A stretch of 32,584 nt of DNA, from NCBI GenBank assembly GCA_963592185.1, contig CAVAVT010000018.1:1-32584 (forward strand), read 5' to 3'. This document shows, piece after piece, positions 14,882-23,461 of the stretch; positions within the stretch are counted from its first letter, which is position 1; every line of letters starts with the position of its first letter. The notes beneath the pieces were generated by a model. It was not told the DNA's origin. It saw only the letters and a list, made by a program, of their open reading frames with translations, and ran no database searches. This DNA is from CAVAVT01 sp963592185 (GTDB lineage: Bacteria; Bacillota; Negativicutes; Selenomonadales; Selenomonadaceae). The translations under genes were made by a program, and so were the position numbers.

Positions 14882-16219
14882 CTACCTGCGCCTATCCGGC
14901 CAGCAATTTTTCAAATAAGATTTGATATCTTTTTCCCGTCCATTTTCCGTTGGCTCATAATATATATTATTTTTTATTGCATCAGGAAGGTATTGCTGAT
15001 TTTTAAAATTATTGGGGTAATCATGAGGATATATGTATTCCGTACCGTGTCCGAGCTTTGCTGCTCCCTTGTAATGGGCATCCCTTAAATGCATGGGAAC
15101 CGTGCCGCAGTTCCGCCCCCTGACATCCGCCAGAGCCTTATCCACAGCCATGTAGGCAGCATTGCTCTTAGGGGCTGAGGCAATATAAGTAACCGCCTCC
15201 GCCAAGGGAATTCTTGCTTCAGGCATACCAACAAAACGTACCGCATCCACCGCTGCCATTGCCACAACCAAAGCCATTGGATCCGCATTCCCCACATCTT
15301 CTGCAGCGCAGATAGCAACCCTACGGGCAATAAAATTCACATCCTCTCCGGAGGCAAGCATTCTAGCGAGATAATGTACCGCAGCATCCGGATCGCTGCC
15401 ACGCATACTTTTTATAAAAGCGGACACCGTATCATAATGATTGTCACCATTCTTATCATAGTGCTGTATCCTGTCCCCAACCACGGACTCAAGGACCTCC
15501 AGTGTGATTTTTGCATCCTTTTCCGTAATCATGGCTGCTGCCTGTTCCAGAATATTCAGCCCCATTCTGGCATCGCCGTTTGCAACTCCTGCTATGGTAT
15601 CCAGAACTTCATCATCACAATGGATATTTTCATTTCCAAGACCCCGTTCCTTATCAGAGAGGGCATTTTTTAATATAGCAACAAGTTGTTCCTCATTAAG
15701 CTCTGTAAGTCTTACGATTCTAACTCTGGACAACAGTGCATGATTTACCTCAAAAAAAGGATTTTCCGTGGTGGCACCAATAAGAATCAGCCTTCCATCC
15801 TCAACATAGGGGAGCAGAACATCCTGCTGACTTTTATTAAAACGATGAATCTCGTCTATAAAAACTATGGTTCGTTTATTATAGTAATTTCTCTGGATTT
15901 CCGCATCCTCAACAATTTCCCGGATATCCTTTATCCCGGCAGACACAGCATTGAGCTTTTTGAAATTACTTCCTGTAATTCCAGCTATCATCTGTGCCAA
16001 GGTGGTTTTTCCAGTTCCCGGAGGTCCATAGAGAATCATTGAAGGAATCTGGTCCTTTTCAATCATTTTCCTAAGGAACCGCCCTTTACCAACCACATCC
16101 TGCTGACCAGCAAATTCATCAAAATTCCTTGGCCGCATACGCTGTGCCAGCGGCTCATATCCACCTTTTCCCTTATTTGCTGATACAGCAAATAAATCCA
16201 TTCCGTCATCTTTTGCCAT
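14882..16219 (-). CDS. rarA: Replication-associated recombination protein A (RarA/MgsA)
   Basis: A 445-residue AAA+ ATPase that acts at stalled replication forks. After a short N-terminal segment, LAQRMRPRNFDEFAGQQDVV leads to Walker A GPPGTGKT (65-72) and Walker B IVFIDEIHRFNKSQQD. Sensor 1 is GATTENP. The C-terminal oligomerisation part contains MRGSDPDAAVHYLARML and EAVTYIASAPKSNAAYMAVD, which are specific to RarA. GGGGG lies before the ATG, which sits two bases after the dut stop. It is downstream of dut in one unit. Confidence 0.96.
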   Translation of the reverse strand: MAKDDGMDLFAVSANKGKGGYEPLAQRMRPRNFDEFAGQQDVVGKGRFLRKMIEKDQIPSMILYGPPGTGKTTLAQMIAGITGSNFKKLNAVSAGIKDIREIVEDAEIQRNYYNKRTIVFIDEIHRFNKSQQDVLLPYVEDGRLILIGATTENPFFEVNHALLSRVRIVRLTELNEEQLVAILKNALSDKERGLGNENIHCDDEVLDTIAGVANGDARMGLNILEQAAAMITEKDAKITLEVLESVVGDRIQHYDKNGDNHYDTVSAFIKSMRGSDPDAAVHYLARMLASGEDVNFIARRVAICAAEDVGNADPMALVVAMAAVDAVRFVGMPEARIPLAEAVTYIASAPKSNAAYMAVDKALADVRGRNCGTVPMHLRDAHYKGAAKLGHGTEYIYPHDYPNNFKNQQYLPDAIKNNIYYEPTENGREKDIKSYLKNCWPDRRR

Positions 16220-16221
16220 GG

Positions 16222-16674
16222 TTATACCCCCGTAGAACCCAGTCCGCCTGTGCGTTTCAAGCCCTTTCCTGCCTCATCGCCGTCCACGGTCAGATACTTA
16301 TAGAAAATTCCCTGTGCAACCCTTGTGCCCTTTTCTATAACAAAAGTTTCTTTACTCAAATTTATTAATGGTACCATAATATGTCCATCGTTATCTTCAT
16401 TTGAATAATAATCCGCATCAATAATTCCCTGACTGTTTACACAAGCGATTTTATGCTTAACAGAAATCCCCGACCGCACATGAAGTCCCAGATATTCATC
16501 TGGCTGCATATACGCCTTAAGACCTGTAGGAACCAGCACAACCTCCATAGGCTCCAGTACACATTTTGTGGCTGCTTCCAGATCATATCCAGCACTGCAT
16601 CCAGTTTTTCTTGCTGGAAGATTTATGTTCTGATCCTCAAAGCCCTTCGCAATTTCAAATCCCCTTATTTTCAT
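16222..16674 (-). CDS. dut: Deoxyuridine 5'-triphosphate nucleotidohydrolase
   Basis: A 150-residue trimeric dUTPase that hydrolyses dUTP to dUMP, sparing DNA from uracil and feeding dTMP synthesis. Motif 1 is AGYDLEAA, motif 2 is HVRSGISVKHKIACVN, and motif 3 is GIIDADYYSNEDNDGH. Motif 3 carries an insertion relative to the E. coli RGE form, seen in many Firmicutes. Motif 5 near the C-terminus is RTGGLGSTG. Start ATG 16674 is chosen (MKIRGFEIA) because AAAGGA lies upstream; a longer in-frame start would remove that site. It sits after the hfq terminator and leads into rarA. Confidence 0.95.
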   Translation of the reverse strand: MKIRGFEIAKGFEDQNINLPARKTGCSAGYDLEAATKCVLEPMEVVLVPTGLKAYMQPDEYLGLHVRSGISVKHKIACVNSQGIIDADYYSNEDNDGHIMVPLINLSKETFVIEKGTRVAQGIFYKYLTVDGDEAGKGLKRTGGLGSTGV

Positions 16675-16706
16675 ACTGAAATATCCTTTCAAAAATCAAA
16701 AATTAA

Positions 16707-16756
16707 AGAGGGAGTGCCCTTCCCAGCCAACAGCTGGTATTGTGACACTCCCCCTC
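16707..16756 (-). terminator. Terminator after hfq
   Basis: GAGGGAGTG/CACTCCCTC arms enclose a smaller internal hairpin (CCAGC/GCTGG). They are followed on the minus strand by TTTAATTTTTG. It ends the UPF0173-miaA-hfq unit before dut. Confidence 0.8.
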
Positions 16757-16777
16757 AGCTACACTCAGACAGAGCTG

Positions 16778-17020
16778 TTAATCCTTTTTCACGGAATCAA
16801 ATGACCCCATCAACGGTCTTGCCGGAGTAATGGTAGAAATGGCATGCTTATAAACCATCTGCTGTTTTCCCTGTGCATCAAGGATTACAGTAAAATTGTC
16901 GAAGCCTTTCACATTTCCCTTCAGCTGAAAGCCGTTGACCAAATGTATAATGACAGCAACATTTTCTTTTCTAACCTGATTCAGAAAAGTATCCTGAAGA
17001 TTGATAACCTTTGTTGGCAT
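16778..17020 (-). CDS. hfq: RNA chaperone Hfq
   Basis: An 80-residue Sm-like protein. Sm1 covers NLQDTFLNQVRKENVAVIIH and LVNGFQLKGNVKGFDNFTVIL. Sm2 is the MVYKHAISTI motif, which forms the uridine-binding pocket with the earlier Q and F residues. It assembles as a hexamer that pairs small RNAs with mRNAs. AGGGATATGT precedes the ATG. It lies 30 bp after miaA, the same order as in many bacteria, and is followed by a strong terminator. The short acidic/basic C-tail SVKKD lacks a long disordered extension. Confidence 0.97.
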   Translation of the reverse strand: MPTKVINLQDTFLNQVRKENVAVIIHLVNGFQLKGNVKGFDNFTVILDAQGKQQMVYKHAISTITPARPLMGSFDSVKKD

Positions 17021-17050
17021 ACATATCCCTCCGATATAGTTTATTGATAA

Positions 17051-18007
17051 TTAATTCGTTTTTTTATTGAAATATCCTTCTATATCTTTATAAACCTGTT
17101 CCAAAAGTATATCGCCATCAATATCGTCCACATCATACCAATGTATATAGGGCATTTTTTTATACCAGGTAATCTGTCTTTTTGCAAAATGCCGGCTGAA
17201 TTTTTTGATGTCCGATACAGCCTGCTCCATAGAGATTTCCCCATCTATATAACGTATCATTTCCTTGTATCCAATGCCCTTCATTGACTGAGCATCCGCT
17301 TGAACTCCAGAATCTAACAGCGACCTGACTTCATTTTCAAGCCCCTGTCTCATCATGATATCCACACGATGGTTTATCCGTTCGTAAAGTGCTGCCCTAT
17401 CCCGTCTAAGTCCTACCACATAAGCATCGTATACCAATGATAAATCTGCATTAGATGCCGCCTCCCGGGACTCTGACAGGCTCTCCTGCCCAAGATGCTG
17501 AACCTCTAAAGCCCTTATCACACGTCTTATGTCATTTACATGAAGCCTTGCAGCTGTTTGAGGGTCAACTTTTTCAAGCATGTCATGGACATAGGCCTTT
17601 CCTTTTTCTTCAGCCAGCCCCTCAAGATATTGACGATATTCCTTATCCTCACCGTTTGAATTAAACTGATATCCTTCCAAAAGAGATTTTATATACAAAC
17701 CTGTTCCACCAGCCAAAATCGGAATACAGCCCTTATCGGAAATACGGCTGATTTCTTTCGCCGCAAGTTTTTGAAAATCTGTAACGTTAAATCCCTCATT
17801 CGGCTCAAGGATGTCAATCAAACTATGGGGTACTCCAGCCCGTTCTTTCATATCCGGCTTTGCTGTACCTATATCGAAGCCCTTGTACACCAGCATGGAA
17901 TCCCCTGATATTATTTCTGTATTCAGTTTTTTGGCAAGCTTTATTGAAAGCTCGGTTTTACCAACAGCTGTTGGACCAAGTATAACAATAAGCGGTTCTT
18001 TACTCAT
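17051..18007 (-). CDS. miaA: tRNA dimethylallyltransferase
   Basis: A 318-residue enzyme that transfers the dimethylallyl group to A37 of tRNAs reading UNN codons. P-loop GPTAVGKT is at 11-18, the substrate segment ISGDSMLVYKGFDIGTAKP follows, then HSLIDI, GGTGLYIKSLLEG, and RRVIRALEV. The C-terminal SMKGIGYKEM and FAKRQITWYKK are also typical. Start: ATG 18007, with GAGGGATGT upstream, is preferred over an in-frame ATG 15 bases earlier. It lies 20 bp after the UPF0173 gene and 30 bp before hfq, an apparent operon. Confidence 0.97.
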   Translation of the reverse strand: MSKEPLIVILGPTAVGKTELSIKLAKKLNTEIISGDSMLVYKGFDIGTAKPDMKERAGVPHSLIDILEPNEGFNVTDFQKLAAKEISRISDKGCIPILAGGTGLYIKSLLEGYQFNSNGEDKEYRQYLEGLAEEKGKAYVHDMLEKVDPQTAARLHVNDIRRVIRALEVQHLGQESLSESREAASNADLSLVYDAYVVGLRRDRAALYERINHRVDIMMRQGLENEVRSLLDSGVQADAQSMKGIGYKEMIRYIDGEISMEQAVSDIKKFSRHFAKRQITWYKKMPYIHWYDVDDIDGDILLEQVYKDIEGYFNKKTN

Positions 18008-18027
18008 ACATCCCTCGCTCAAAACTA

Positions 18028-18711
18028 TTAGTCATTAAGAACAATACTTTCGCCTGGAACAAGGATATGAACATCCGCTTTGGTTACAGACTCAACAATC
18101 TCCTTGAAATTGTCCGGCTCCTGGGCAATCACCGGCCAGGTATTGTAATGTACTGGAATAACATGCTTTGCACCCAGCCACTGAACAGCCTGTACCGCAT
18201 CCTCCAGCCCCATAGTATAGTTATCTCCAATTGGAAGCACAGCGTAATCGATACTATCCTTTCGCCCTATAAGCTGCATATCACTAAAAAGTGCTGTATC
18301 TCCAGAGTAATAAATTGTCTTTCCACCAATTTCAATCACAAATCCGCAGGCACATCCTCCAGGTACACCGCAGGAATGCAGCGCATTGGTCATCCTCACA
18401 CGCCCAAAAGGAAATTTGTAGCTTCCGCCAACATTCATTCCATGTACAGAAAGTCCAGGTTTTTGACCCTGACAGGCTCCAAGCACCTCTGGAACACCTA
18501 TTATAACCGCTTCATTTACAGCTGCAATTTCAGCTGCATCTCCCATGTGATCTCCATGACCATGGGACAATAATATATAATCACATCTAATATCAGAAGC
18601 TTTTACAGCCGCCTGGGGATTTCCTGTTAAAAACGGATCAAATAACAGCCTGCTTTCACCATCATCCAGCAAAAAACACGCATGTCCATAAAATGAAAAT
18701 GTTACCGACAC
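18028..18711 (-). CDS. UPF0173-family metal-dependent hydrolase
   Basis: A 227-residue metallo-beta-lactamase fold protein. The metal-binding motif HGHGDH is at 50-55, YSGDTALFSDM and PIGDNYTMGLEDAV follow, and a final PVHYNTWPVI supplies the last histidine. These match the UPF0173 group, whose substrate is unknown. The GTG at 18711 is chosen because GGGAG lies 9 bases before it and the length equals the family. The frame is open upstream only over the promoter region, where a TATAAT is present at about 18758-18763. It is the first gene before miaA and hfq. Confidence 0.88.
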   Translation of the reverse strand: MSVTFSFYGHACFLLDDGESRLLFDPFLTGNPQAAVKASDIRCDYILLSHGHGDHMGDAAEIAAVNEAVIIGVPEVLGACQGQKPGLSVHGMNVGGSYKFPFGRVRMTNALHSCGVPGGCACGFVIEIGGKTIYYSGDTALFSDMQLIGRKDSIDYAVLPIGDNYTMGLEDAVQAVQWLGAKHVIPVHYNTWPVIAQEPDNFKEIVESVTKADVHILVPGESIVLND

Positions 18712-18868
18712 AGAAAACAGCTCCCTTCTTCTCCTAAAATTACACATTCTCGTGATCATATTATAACACACAACTTCTGTTTACTATCTGAAGAGCTTTC
18801 ATTTTCCTTTAACAGAATTAAGAGGTATAATAATTAGTATTATAGTCTAAAGATATAAAGAGGATTTT

Positions 18869-19585
18869 ATGAACACATACACTTTGGTACTTCCACAGCT
18901 TGAAGCCAGCATTAATTCGCCATTCATGTCCGAATCTGGAAAGGAAATTATTTTCCCCCTTGGAGGACGTCCTCCAAAGGATGAATGGTTCAAAGAAGCC
19001 GCTAAAAACCGCAATATCTGGGCTGTAGACCATGGCATTGATATATGCAGACGTTGCAGCTGCCCTCCGTCACTTTTAATCGGTGACAACGACAGCGCTA
19101 CCAACGAGGGATGGAACTGGGGAGAAAGTCTGGGCATCCCCGTTGACAAACATCCCCGTGCCAAGGATTATACCGATACGCAGCTGGCGCTGGTTCATGC
19201 TGCAGATTCCTCGCCAGAAAGTTTTTTAATTCTTACCGGTGCCCTTGGCGGACGATTTGACCATGCCTGCAGCACCATTCATTCCGCAGCCCATGCAAAA
19301 AATCAGTGCTGTATAGCAGATGAAACCGAGGTAATGTTTTTCCTCAAGGCTCCTGGGGATTCAATTACGGTTAAAAATTTCACCAAACTTCCAACAGCGG
19401 TTTCCCTGCTGCCCATAACAAGCTCAGCTGCCGGAGTAACCACCAGCGGTTTAAAATGGGAACTTCATGACACAATTTTATTGGCTGAAAAAGCCAATGC
19501 TGTAAGCAACGAAATGCTTACAGCAGAGTTTTCTGTGTCAAAGTCCGGTGTAGGAATCCTTGGAGTGTATATGTATTTTAGCTAA
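18869..19585 (+). CDS. thiN: Thiamine pyrophosphokinase
   Basis: A 238-residue enzyme that turns thiamine into thiamine diphosphate using ATP. Motifs in order are: NIWAVDHGIDICRRC (substrate pocket), LIGDNDSA (the GDFDS-like metal site, with Asn in place of Phe), HPRAKDYTDTQLAL (KDxTD), and LTGALGGRFDHACSTIHSA (GGRxDH). The C-terminal beta-domain is divergent. AGAGGA precedes the ATG at short spacing. It stands alone on the plus strand, with no TPP riboswitch visible in the 97 bases before it, and converges on the TrmH-family gene. Confidence 0.9.
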   Translation: MNTYTLVLPQLEASINSPFMSESGKEIIFPLGGRPPKDEWFKEAAKNRNIWAVDHGIDICRRCSCPPSLLIGDNDSATNEGWNWGESLGIPVDKHPRAKDYTDTQLALVHAADSSPESFLILTGALGGRFDHACSTIHSAAHAKNQCCIADETEVMFFLKAPGDSITVKNFTKLPTAVSLLPITSSAAGVTTSGLKWELHDTILLAEKANAVSNEMLTAEFSVSKSGVGILGVYMYFS

Positions 19586-19593
19586 TCCTGATT

Positions 19594-20397
19594 TTATGAA
19601 TAATGTCTATGCCGAAGGGCCTCATAAACAACAACTGAAGCAGCGGTGGAAACGTTCAATGATTCAGCGCCTCCACGCATTGGAATAAAAATGGTTTCAT
19701 CAGCGGCCTGAAGCACTGTATCAGAAACACCATTACCTTCGTTGCCAAATACCAAGGCACAGGCTCCTTCATAATCAGCCTTGTAGTGCAGCTTGGCTCT
19801 ATCATCTAGGGCTGTTACCAGCATACGAAGCCCCTTTTCCTTCGCATAATTTACAAATTCCCCTGCAGGAATTCCAGTCACCACGGGAATATTAAACAGA
19901 GAGCCCATTGAGGAGCGCACAACCTTTTCAGAATAAACGTCCACGCTTCCGGCAAGTACAGCAATTCCGCCTAGTCCGGCAGCATCTGCTGTACGTATCA
20001 TAGCCCCTATATTCCCTGGATCCTGTACTCCATCCATTACAAGTATAAGGCTATCCTTTGCTGTTATATTTTCAAGAGCGTAAATCTTTTTTTCCATAAT
20101 TGCCAATATGCCCTGCGGCGTTACCGTGCCGCAGGCTTTTTCATATATGCGTTCATTTACAGCATATACCGGCACAGCTCTCTTCTCGGCCACATCAATA
20201 ATTGCCTTGACTCTGGAGTTTTCCAATGCCTTTTCCGTAACTATACAGCAGCGTATATTCCAGCTGGACTTAACAGCCATTTCTACCAGCCTTATACCCT
20301 CAGCAATAAAGAGCCCTTCCCTATCTCTGTACTTCTTTGAGTGAAGTTTTACCGCCAGCTTTATCTTAGAGTTTTCAAGGCTTTCTATTAATTCCAT
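19594..20397 (-). CDS. TrmH/SpoU-family RNA 2'-O-methyltransferase
   Basis: A 267-residue SPOUT (knotted) methyltransferase. The N-terminal substrate-binding region (about 1-100) with LHSKKYRDREGLFIAEGIRL is followed by the three SpoU motifs: VMDGVQDPGNIGAMIRTADA, LVFGNEGNGVS and IPMRGGAESLNVSTAASVVV. It methylates ribose in rRNA or tRNA; the target cannot be told from sequence. AAGGAG lies before the ATG. It is 101 bp downstream of rplT, beyond a terminator, so it may be read mainly by read-through or from its own promoter. Confidence 0.92.
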   Translation of the reverse strand: MELIESLENSKIKLAVKLHSKKYRDREGLFIAEGIRLVEMAVKSSWNIRCCIVTEKALENSRVKAIIDVAEKRAVPVYAVNERIYEKACGTVTPQGILAIMEKKIYALENITAKDSLILVMDGVQDPGNIGAMIRTADAAGLGGIAVLAGSVDVYSEKVVRSSMGSLFNIPVVTGIPAGEFVNYAKEKGLRMLVTALDDRAKLHYKADYEGACALVFGNEGNGVSDTVLQAADETIFIPMRGGAESLNVSTAASVVVYEALRHRHYS

Positions 20398-20423
20398 TTG
20401 ACAGCTCCTTACAATCCAAGCAA

Positions 20424-20461
20424 TACAACAAAAGAGCTGCTACACCGAGGTGTAACAGCTC
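20424..20461 (-). terminator. Terminator after rplT
   Basis: GAGCTGTTACACC pairs with GGTGTAGCAGCTC around a short loop (one mismatch) and is followed on the minus strand by TTTTGTT. It ends the infC-rpmI-rplT operon. Confidence 0.9.
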
Positions 20462-20498
20462 CCATATGCCTCCAAACAGGAAGCCATTAAGCTCTTTA

Positions 20499-20852
20499 TT
20501 AGAGGTTCTCCTTTGCTACAGCAACCAGCTGTGCAAAAGCCTGTGCATCGCTTACAGCGAGGTCAGCAAGCATCTTGCGGTTAACCTCAACACCAGCCTT
20601 GGTAAGACCAGCAATCATGCGGCTGTAGGAAAGACCATTCAGACGTGCTGCAGCGTTGATACGTGCAATCCAAAGTCTGCGGAAGTTGCCCTTCTTCGCA
20701 CGACGGTCACGACGAGCATAGTAAAGAGCCTTCATAACAGTTTCATTAGCTTTCTTAAACTGCTTGCTCTTTGCTCCTCTGTAACCCTTTGCTAACTTCA
20801 AAATCTTCTTATGACGTCTATGTGCTGTCACGCCTACTTTAACTCTTGGCAT
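20499..20852 (-). CDS. rplT: 50S ribosomal protein bL20
   Basis: A 117-residue basic protein with the L20 pattern PRVKVGVTAHRRHKKILKLA, GYRGAKSKQFKKANE and LWIARINAAARLNGLSYSRM. It binds 23S rRNA early in 50S assembly and, in several bacteria, the leader of its own operon. AGGAGG precedes the ATG. It is the last gene of the conserved infC-rpmI-rplT operon and is followed by a terminator. Confidence 0.98.
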   Translation of the reverse strand: MPRVKVGVTAHRRHKKILKLAKGYRGAKSKQFKKANETVMKALYYARRDRRAKKGNFRRLWIARINAAARLNGLSYSRMIAGLTKAGVEVNRKMLADLAVSDAQAFAQLVAVAKENL

Positions 20853-20893
20853 GTCTATTTCCTCCTAATTTAAATATACTGTGTTCCTACGAA

Positions 20894-21091
20894 TTATGCG
20901 TAGGGAAGGCACTTCTTAAGGCGGCCGAAATCAGCTGCACTTACGATAGCTGCCTTGCGCAGGTTACGCTTACGCTTAGGGCTCTTCTTCTCGAGAATGT
21001 GGCTCTTGAAAGCCTTGCGGCGTCTGAATTCTCCAGTACCTGTAGCTTCAAATCTCTTTGCTGCAGCTCTGCGAGTCTTAATCTTTGGCAT
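20894..21091 (-). CDS. rpmI: 50S ribosomal protein bL35
   Basis: A 65-residue basic protein starting MPKIKTRRAAAKRFEATGTG and ending in FGRLKKCLPYA, the usual bL35 ends. Its ATG lies 14 bases inside the end of infC, and the GGGAGG ribosome binding site lies within infC too, which suggests translational coupling. It is between infC and rplT as in most bacteria. Confidence 0.97.
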   Translation of the reverse strand: MPKIKTRRAAAKRFEATGTGEFRRRKAFKSHILEKKSPKRKRNLRKAAIVSAADFGRLKKCLPYA

Positions 21092-21635
21092 TAGTATTTC
21101 CTCCCTTGGACTGTCCTTTGGACTGCGCCTTTGGCGCTAAGATCATAGTCATATTTTTTCCTTCAAGTTTTGCTCCGCGCTCAATTGATACAGAATCATT
21201 AAGCTGCTCTGCAACTCTGGTAAGAACTTCCTTACCAAGCTCCGGATGAGAAAGCTCACGGCCACGGAACATGATTGTTACCTTAACCTTGTTGCCTTCC
21301 TGTACAAAACGGAGTGCATTTTTCAACTTGACGTCAAAATCGTGTTGTTCAATATTGGGACGAAGCTTCACTTCTTTAATGGTAATAACCTTCTGCTTCT
21401 TGCGAGCTTCCTTCTCCCTCTTCTGCTGCTCATACCGGTACTTACCGAAATCCATGATACGGCAAACCGGTGGCTTAGCCTTTGGAGCTACCTCTACGAG
21501 ATCGAGATGCTGCTCTTCAGCCATACGCAACGCATCACGTGTTGCCATGATTCCGAGCTGTTCACCATCTGCACCAGTCACGCGTACTTCTCTGATCCGG
21601 ATCTCTTCATTGATCCTTAAGCTCTCTTTACTAAT
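21078..21635 (-). CDS. infC: Translation initiation factor IF-3 (AUU start)
   Basis: A 185-residue IF-3. The N-domain carries SLRINEEIRIREVRVTGADG and APKAKPPVCRIMDFGKYRYE. The C-domain carries QHDFDVKLKNALRFVQEGNK, VKVTIMFRGREL and ERGAKLEGKNMTMILAPK. No ATG, GTG or TTG lies at a sensible place. An ATT at 21635 has GGGAGGTG at proper distance and gives the family's normal N-terminus. Infrequent AUU initiation is the known basis of IF-3 self-repression in other bacteria, so the same is likely here. The 3' end overlaps rpmI by 14 bases. Confidence 0.95.
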   Translation of the reverse strand: MSKESLRINEEIRIREVRVTGADGEQLGIMATRDALRMAEEQHLDLVEVAPKAKPPVCRIMDFGKYRYEQQKREKEARKKQKVITIKEVKLRPNIEQHDFDVKLKNALRFVQEGNKVKVTIMFRGRELSHPELGKEVLTRVAEQLNDSVSIERGAKLEGKNMTMILAPKAQSKGQSKGGNTNAKD

Positions 21636-21655
21636 AGAAAAACACCTCCCGATAA

Positions 21656-21776
21656 AATTTTGTTCTTCAAAAAGAAAGAGGCGGCATAAAACCACCTCTA
21701 ATAAATCACTATCAACCCGTCCGACTGAGCCGGCAGGTGAGAAGCGGTGGCTTCTTCTTGTTGAACTTACTCGAAT
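21656..21776 (-). promoter_or_regulatory. infC operon leader with attenuator hairpin
   Basis: The leader of about 130 bases contains a hairpin AGAGGTGG/CCGCCTCT (21677-21699) followed by TTTCTTTTTG, a likely intrinsic terminator before infC. Upstream, a CCACC in a GC-rich segment (GAAGCCACCGCTTCTCACC) can pair with the GGTGG arm and would act as antiterminator. This resembles ribosomal-protein L20-type leaders, but sequence alone does not show the ligand. Confidence 0.65.
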
Positions 21777-21805
21777 ATATTATCACAGCGGATAAATATA
21801 GTCAA
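21777..21805 (-). promoter_or_regulatory. infC-rpmI-rplT promoter
   Basis: TTGACT (21805-21800) and TAATAT (21782-21777) are spaced 17 bp on the minus strand, about 150 bases before the infC start and just after the end of the ABC transporter operon. Confidence 0.85.
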
Positions 21806-21843
21806 GGATTTTCTACTATGAATTAGTATCTCCCTAATACCTT

Positions 21844-23433
21844 TTACAGTACAGATTCTACAAGCTTTTTTGTATATGTCTGAACTGGATTATGAATTAC
21901 CTGATTCGTGATTCCATGTTCCACTACCCTGCCATCATGAAGTACATACACTCTGTCACAAAAAGAGCTGATAAGTGCAATATCATGAGATATGAAAAGT
22001 ATCGCCAGTCCAGTTTCCCGTCTAATATCATTTAATAAATTGATAATCTGTGCCTGTACCGATACATCCAGTGCCGAAGTTGCTTCGTCACATATAAGCA
22101 GTCTTGGTCCTTGGGCTATTGCTCTGGCAATGGCAGCACGCTGGCATTCACCGCCGCTGACCTCTGAGGGATAGAGTTTTAAAAAACATTCATCCAGACC
22201 AACCAGCTTCATAAGTCTTACAGCTTCAGCACTTCTCTTTTGCCTGTCTGAAATAACAGGCTTCAGCGTAAAATCAAGGCTCTCACCCAAAGTCATTCTT
22301 GGGTCAAAGGAGGAACGAGGTTCCTGAAAAATCAATTTCATGGCAGCATATGCCCTTCGCAATTCTTTTCTTCCAGCTCCTGCGATTTTCTGTCCACATA
22401 CAGAAATCATGCCGCTGTCCGGCGCTATAAGCCCTGTGATAAGACTCGCCAGAGTGGTCTTCCCTGAGCCGCTTTCCCCAACTATGCCGACACACTCGCC
22501 ATCCCCAACAATAATTGATACATCGTCCACCGCCCTGAAACGGCTTCCATCAGTCTTACGAAAAGTCTTTATTACATGACTTATTTCCAGTATTGGATTC
22601 ACCAGACCTTTCCCCGAGGTTTTGAACTTCTCTTCCTTTATAAGGCTTTCATCCAGCTTAGGAACCGCAGCCAAAAGCATCCGGGTGTATGGATGCCTTG
22701 GATTTTGGAATACCTCCTGCTTTGCACCATATTCAACAATCCTTCCATCCTGCATAACCGCAATTTTGTCAGCAATTTTTTTTGCAACCCCCATGTTGTG
22801 GGTTATCATCAAAATAGCTGTGCCAAAATCCTCCCGAAGCCGCAGCAGCGAATCCATAACCTCAATCTGAACTGCTGCATCCAAAGCACTGGTTGGTTCA
22901 TCTGCCAGCAGTACATCTGGCTTTGTAACCATCGCCAAGGCCATTGCCACTCTCTGATTCATTCCTCCGGAAAGCTGTGACGGACAGCTTTCCAAAATCC
23001 GTTCAGAATCATCCAGAGACATACATTGCAATAACTCACAGGCAGTTTTCTTCGCATCAGCTTTAGTAACCAGCGGATTATGGGCGTGCAAAACATCGTA
23101 AAACTGTTTATAAATTTCACGGATAGGATTTAATGAAGCCCCCGGCTCCTGAAAAATCACACCAATCCGATAGCCTCTAATGGAGCGCATTTGTCTAGGA
23201 GACAGCTTACTAAAATCTTCCCCGTCAAACAGCACCTGTCCATTTGTAATTTTCACATGTCCCGGCAGCTGCACAATGGCATTCATCAGAGTACTTTTCC
23301 CCGAGCCGCTTTCACCAATCACACAGGTAATTTCGCCCTTTGCAATAGTAAGATTCACATCATGTAAAATTGTTTTTTCCGCTTCAGGATAACATACAGA
23401 CAGACTGCGTATGTCAATCAAAGGCTGCTGCAT
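21844..23433 (-). CDS. Fused dual ATPase of an Opp/Nik-type ABC importer
   Basis: A 529-residue protein with two complete ABC ATPase domains in tandem. The first (about 5-250) has Walker A GESGSGKST (40-48), signature LSGGMNQR and LLADEPTSALD. The second (about 285-525) has GESGSGKTT, SGGECQRAAIARAIAQ and ICDEATSALD. It thus joins the roles of NikD/DppD and NikE/DppF in one chain. ATG 23433 has AAGGAGG upstream; a longer in-frame start overlaps the binding-protein gene's end. It is the last gene of the importer operon. Confidence 0.93.
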   Translation of the reverse strand: MQQPLIDIRSLSVCYPEAEKTILHDVNLTIAKGEITCVIGESGSGKSTLMNAIVQLPGHVKITNGQVLFDGEDFSKLSPRQMRSIRGYRIGVIFQEPGASLNPIREIYKQFYDVLHAHNPLVTKADAKKTACELLQCMSLDDSERILESCPSQLSGGMNQRVAMALAMVTKPDVLLADEPTSALDAAVQIEVMDSLLRLREDFGTAILMITHNMGVAKKIADKIAVMQDGRIVEYGAKQEVFQNPRHPYTRMLLAAVPKLDESLIKEEKFKTSGKGLVNPILEISHVIKTFRKTDGSRFRAVDDVSIIVGDGECVGIVGESGSGKTTLASLITGLIAPDSGMISVCGQKIAGAGRKELRRAYAAMKLIFQEPRSSFDPRMTLGESLDFTLKPVISDRQKRSAEAVRLMKLVGLDECFLKLYPSEVSGGECQRAAIARAIAQGPRLLICDEATSALDVSVQAQIINLLNDIRRETGLAILFISHDIALISSFCDRVYVLHDGRVVEHGITNQVIHNPVQTYTKKLVESVL

Positions 23434-23461
23434 GTAATATTCCTCCTTACGCTGCTTCTCC

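Noticed and set aside
18772..18868. TPP riboswitch before thiamine pyrophosphokinase
   Set aside because: The 97-base gap lacks the CUGAGA and ACCUGAUC-type conserved segments and is too short for the full aptamer.
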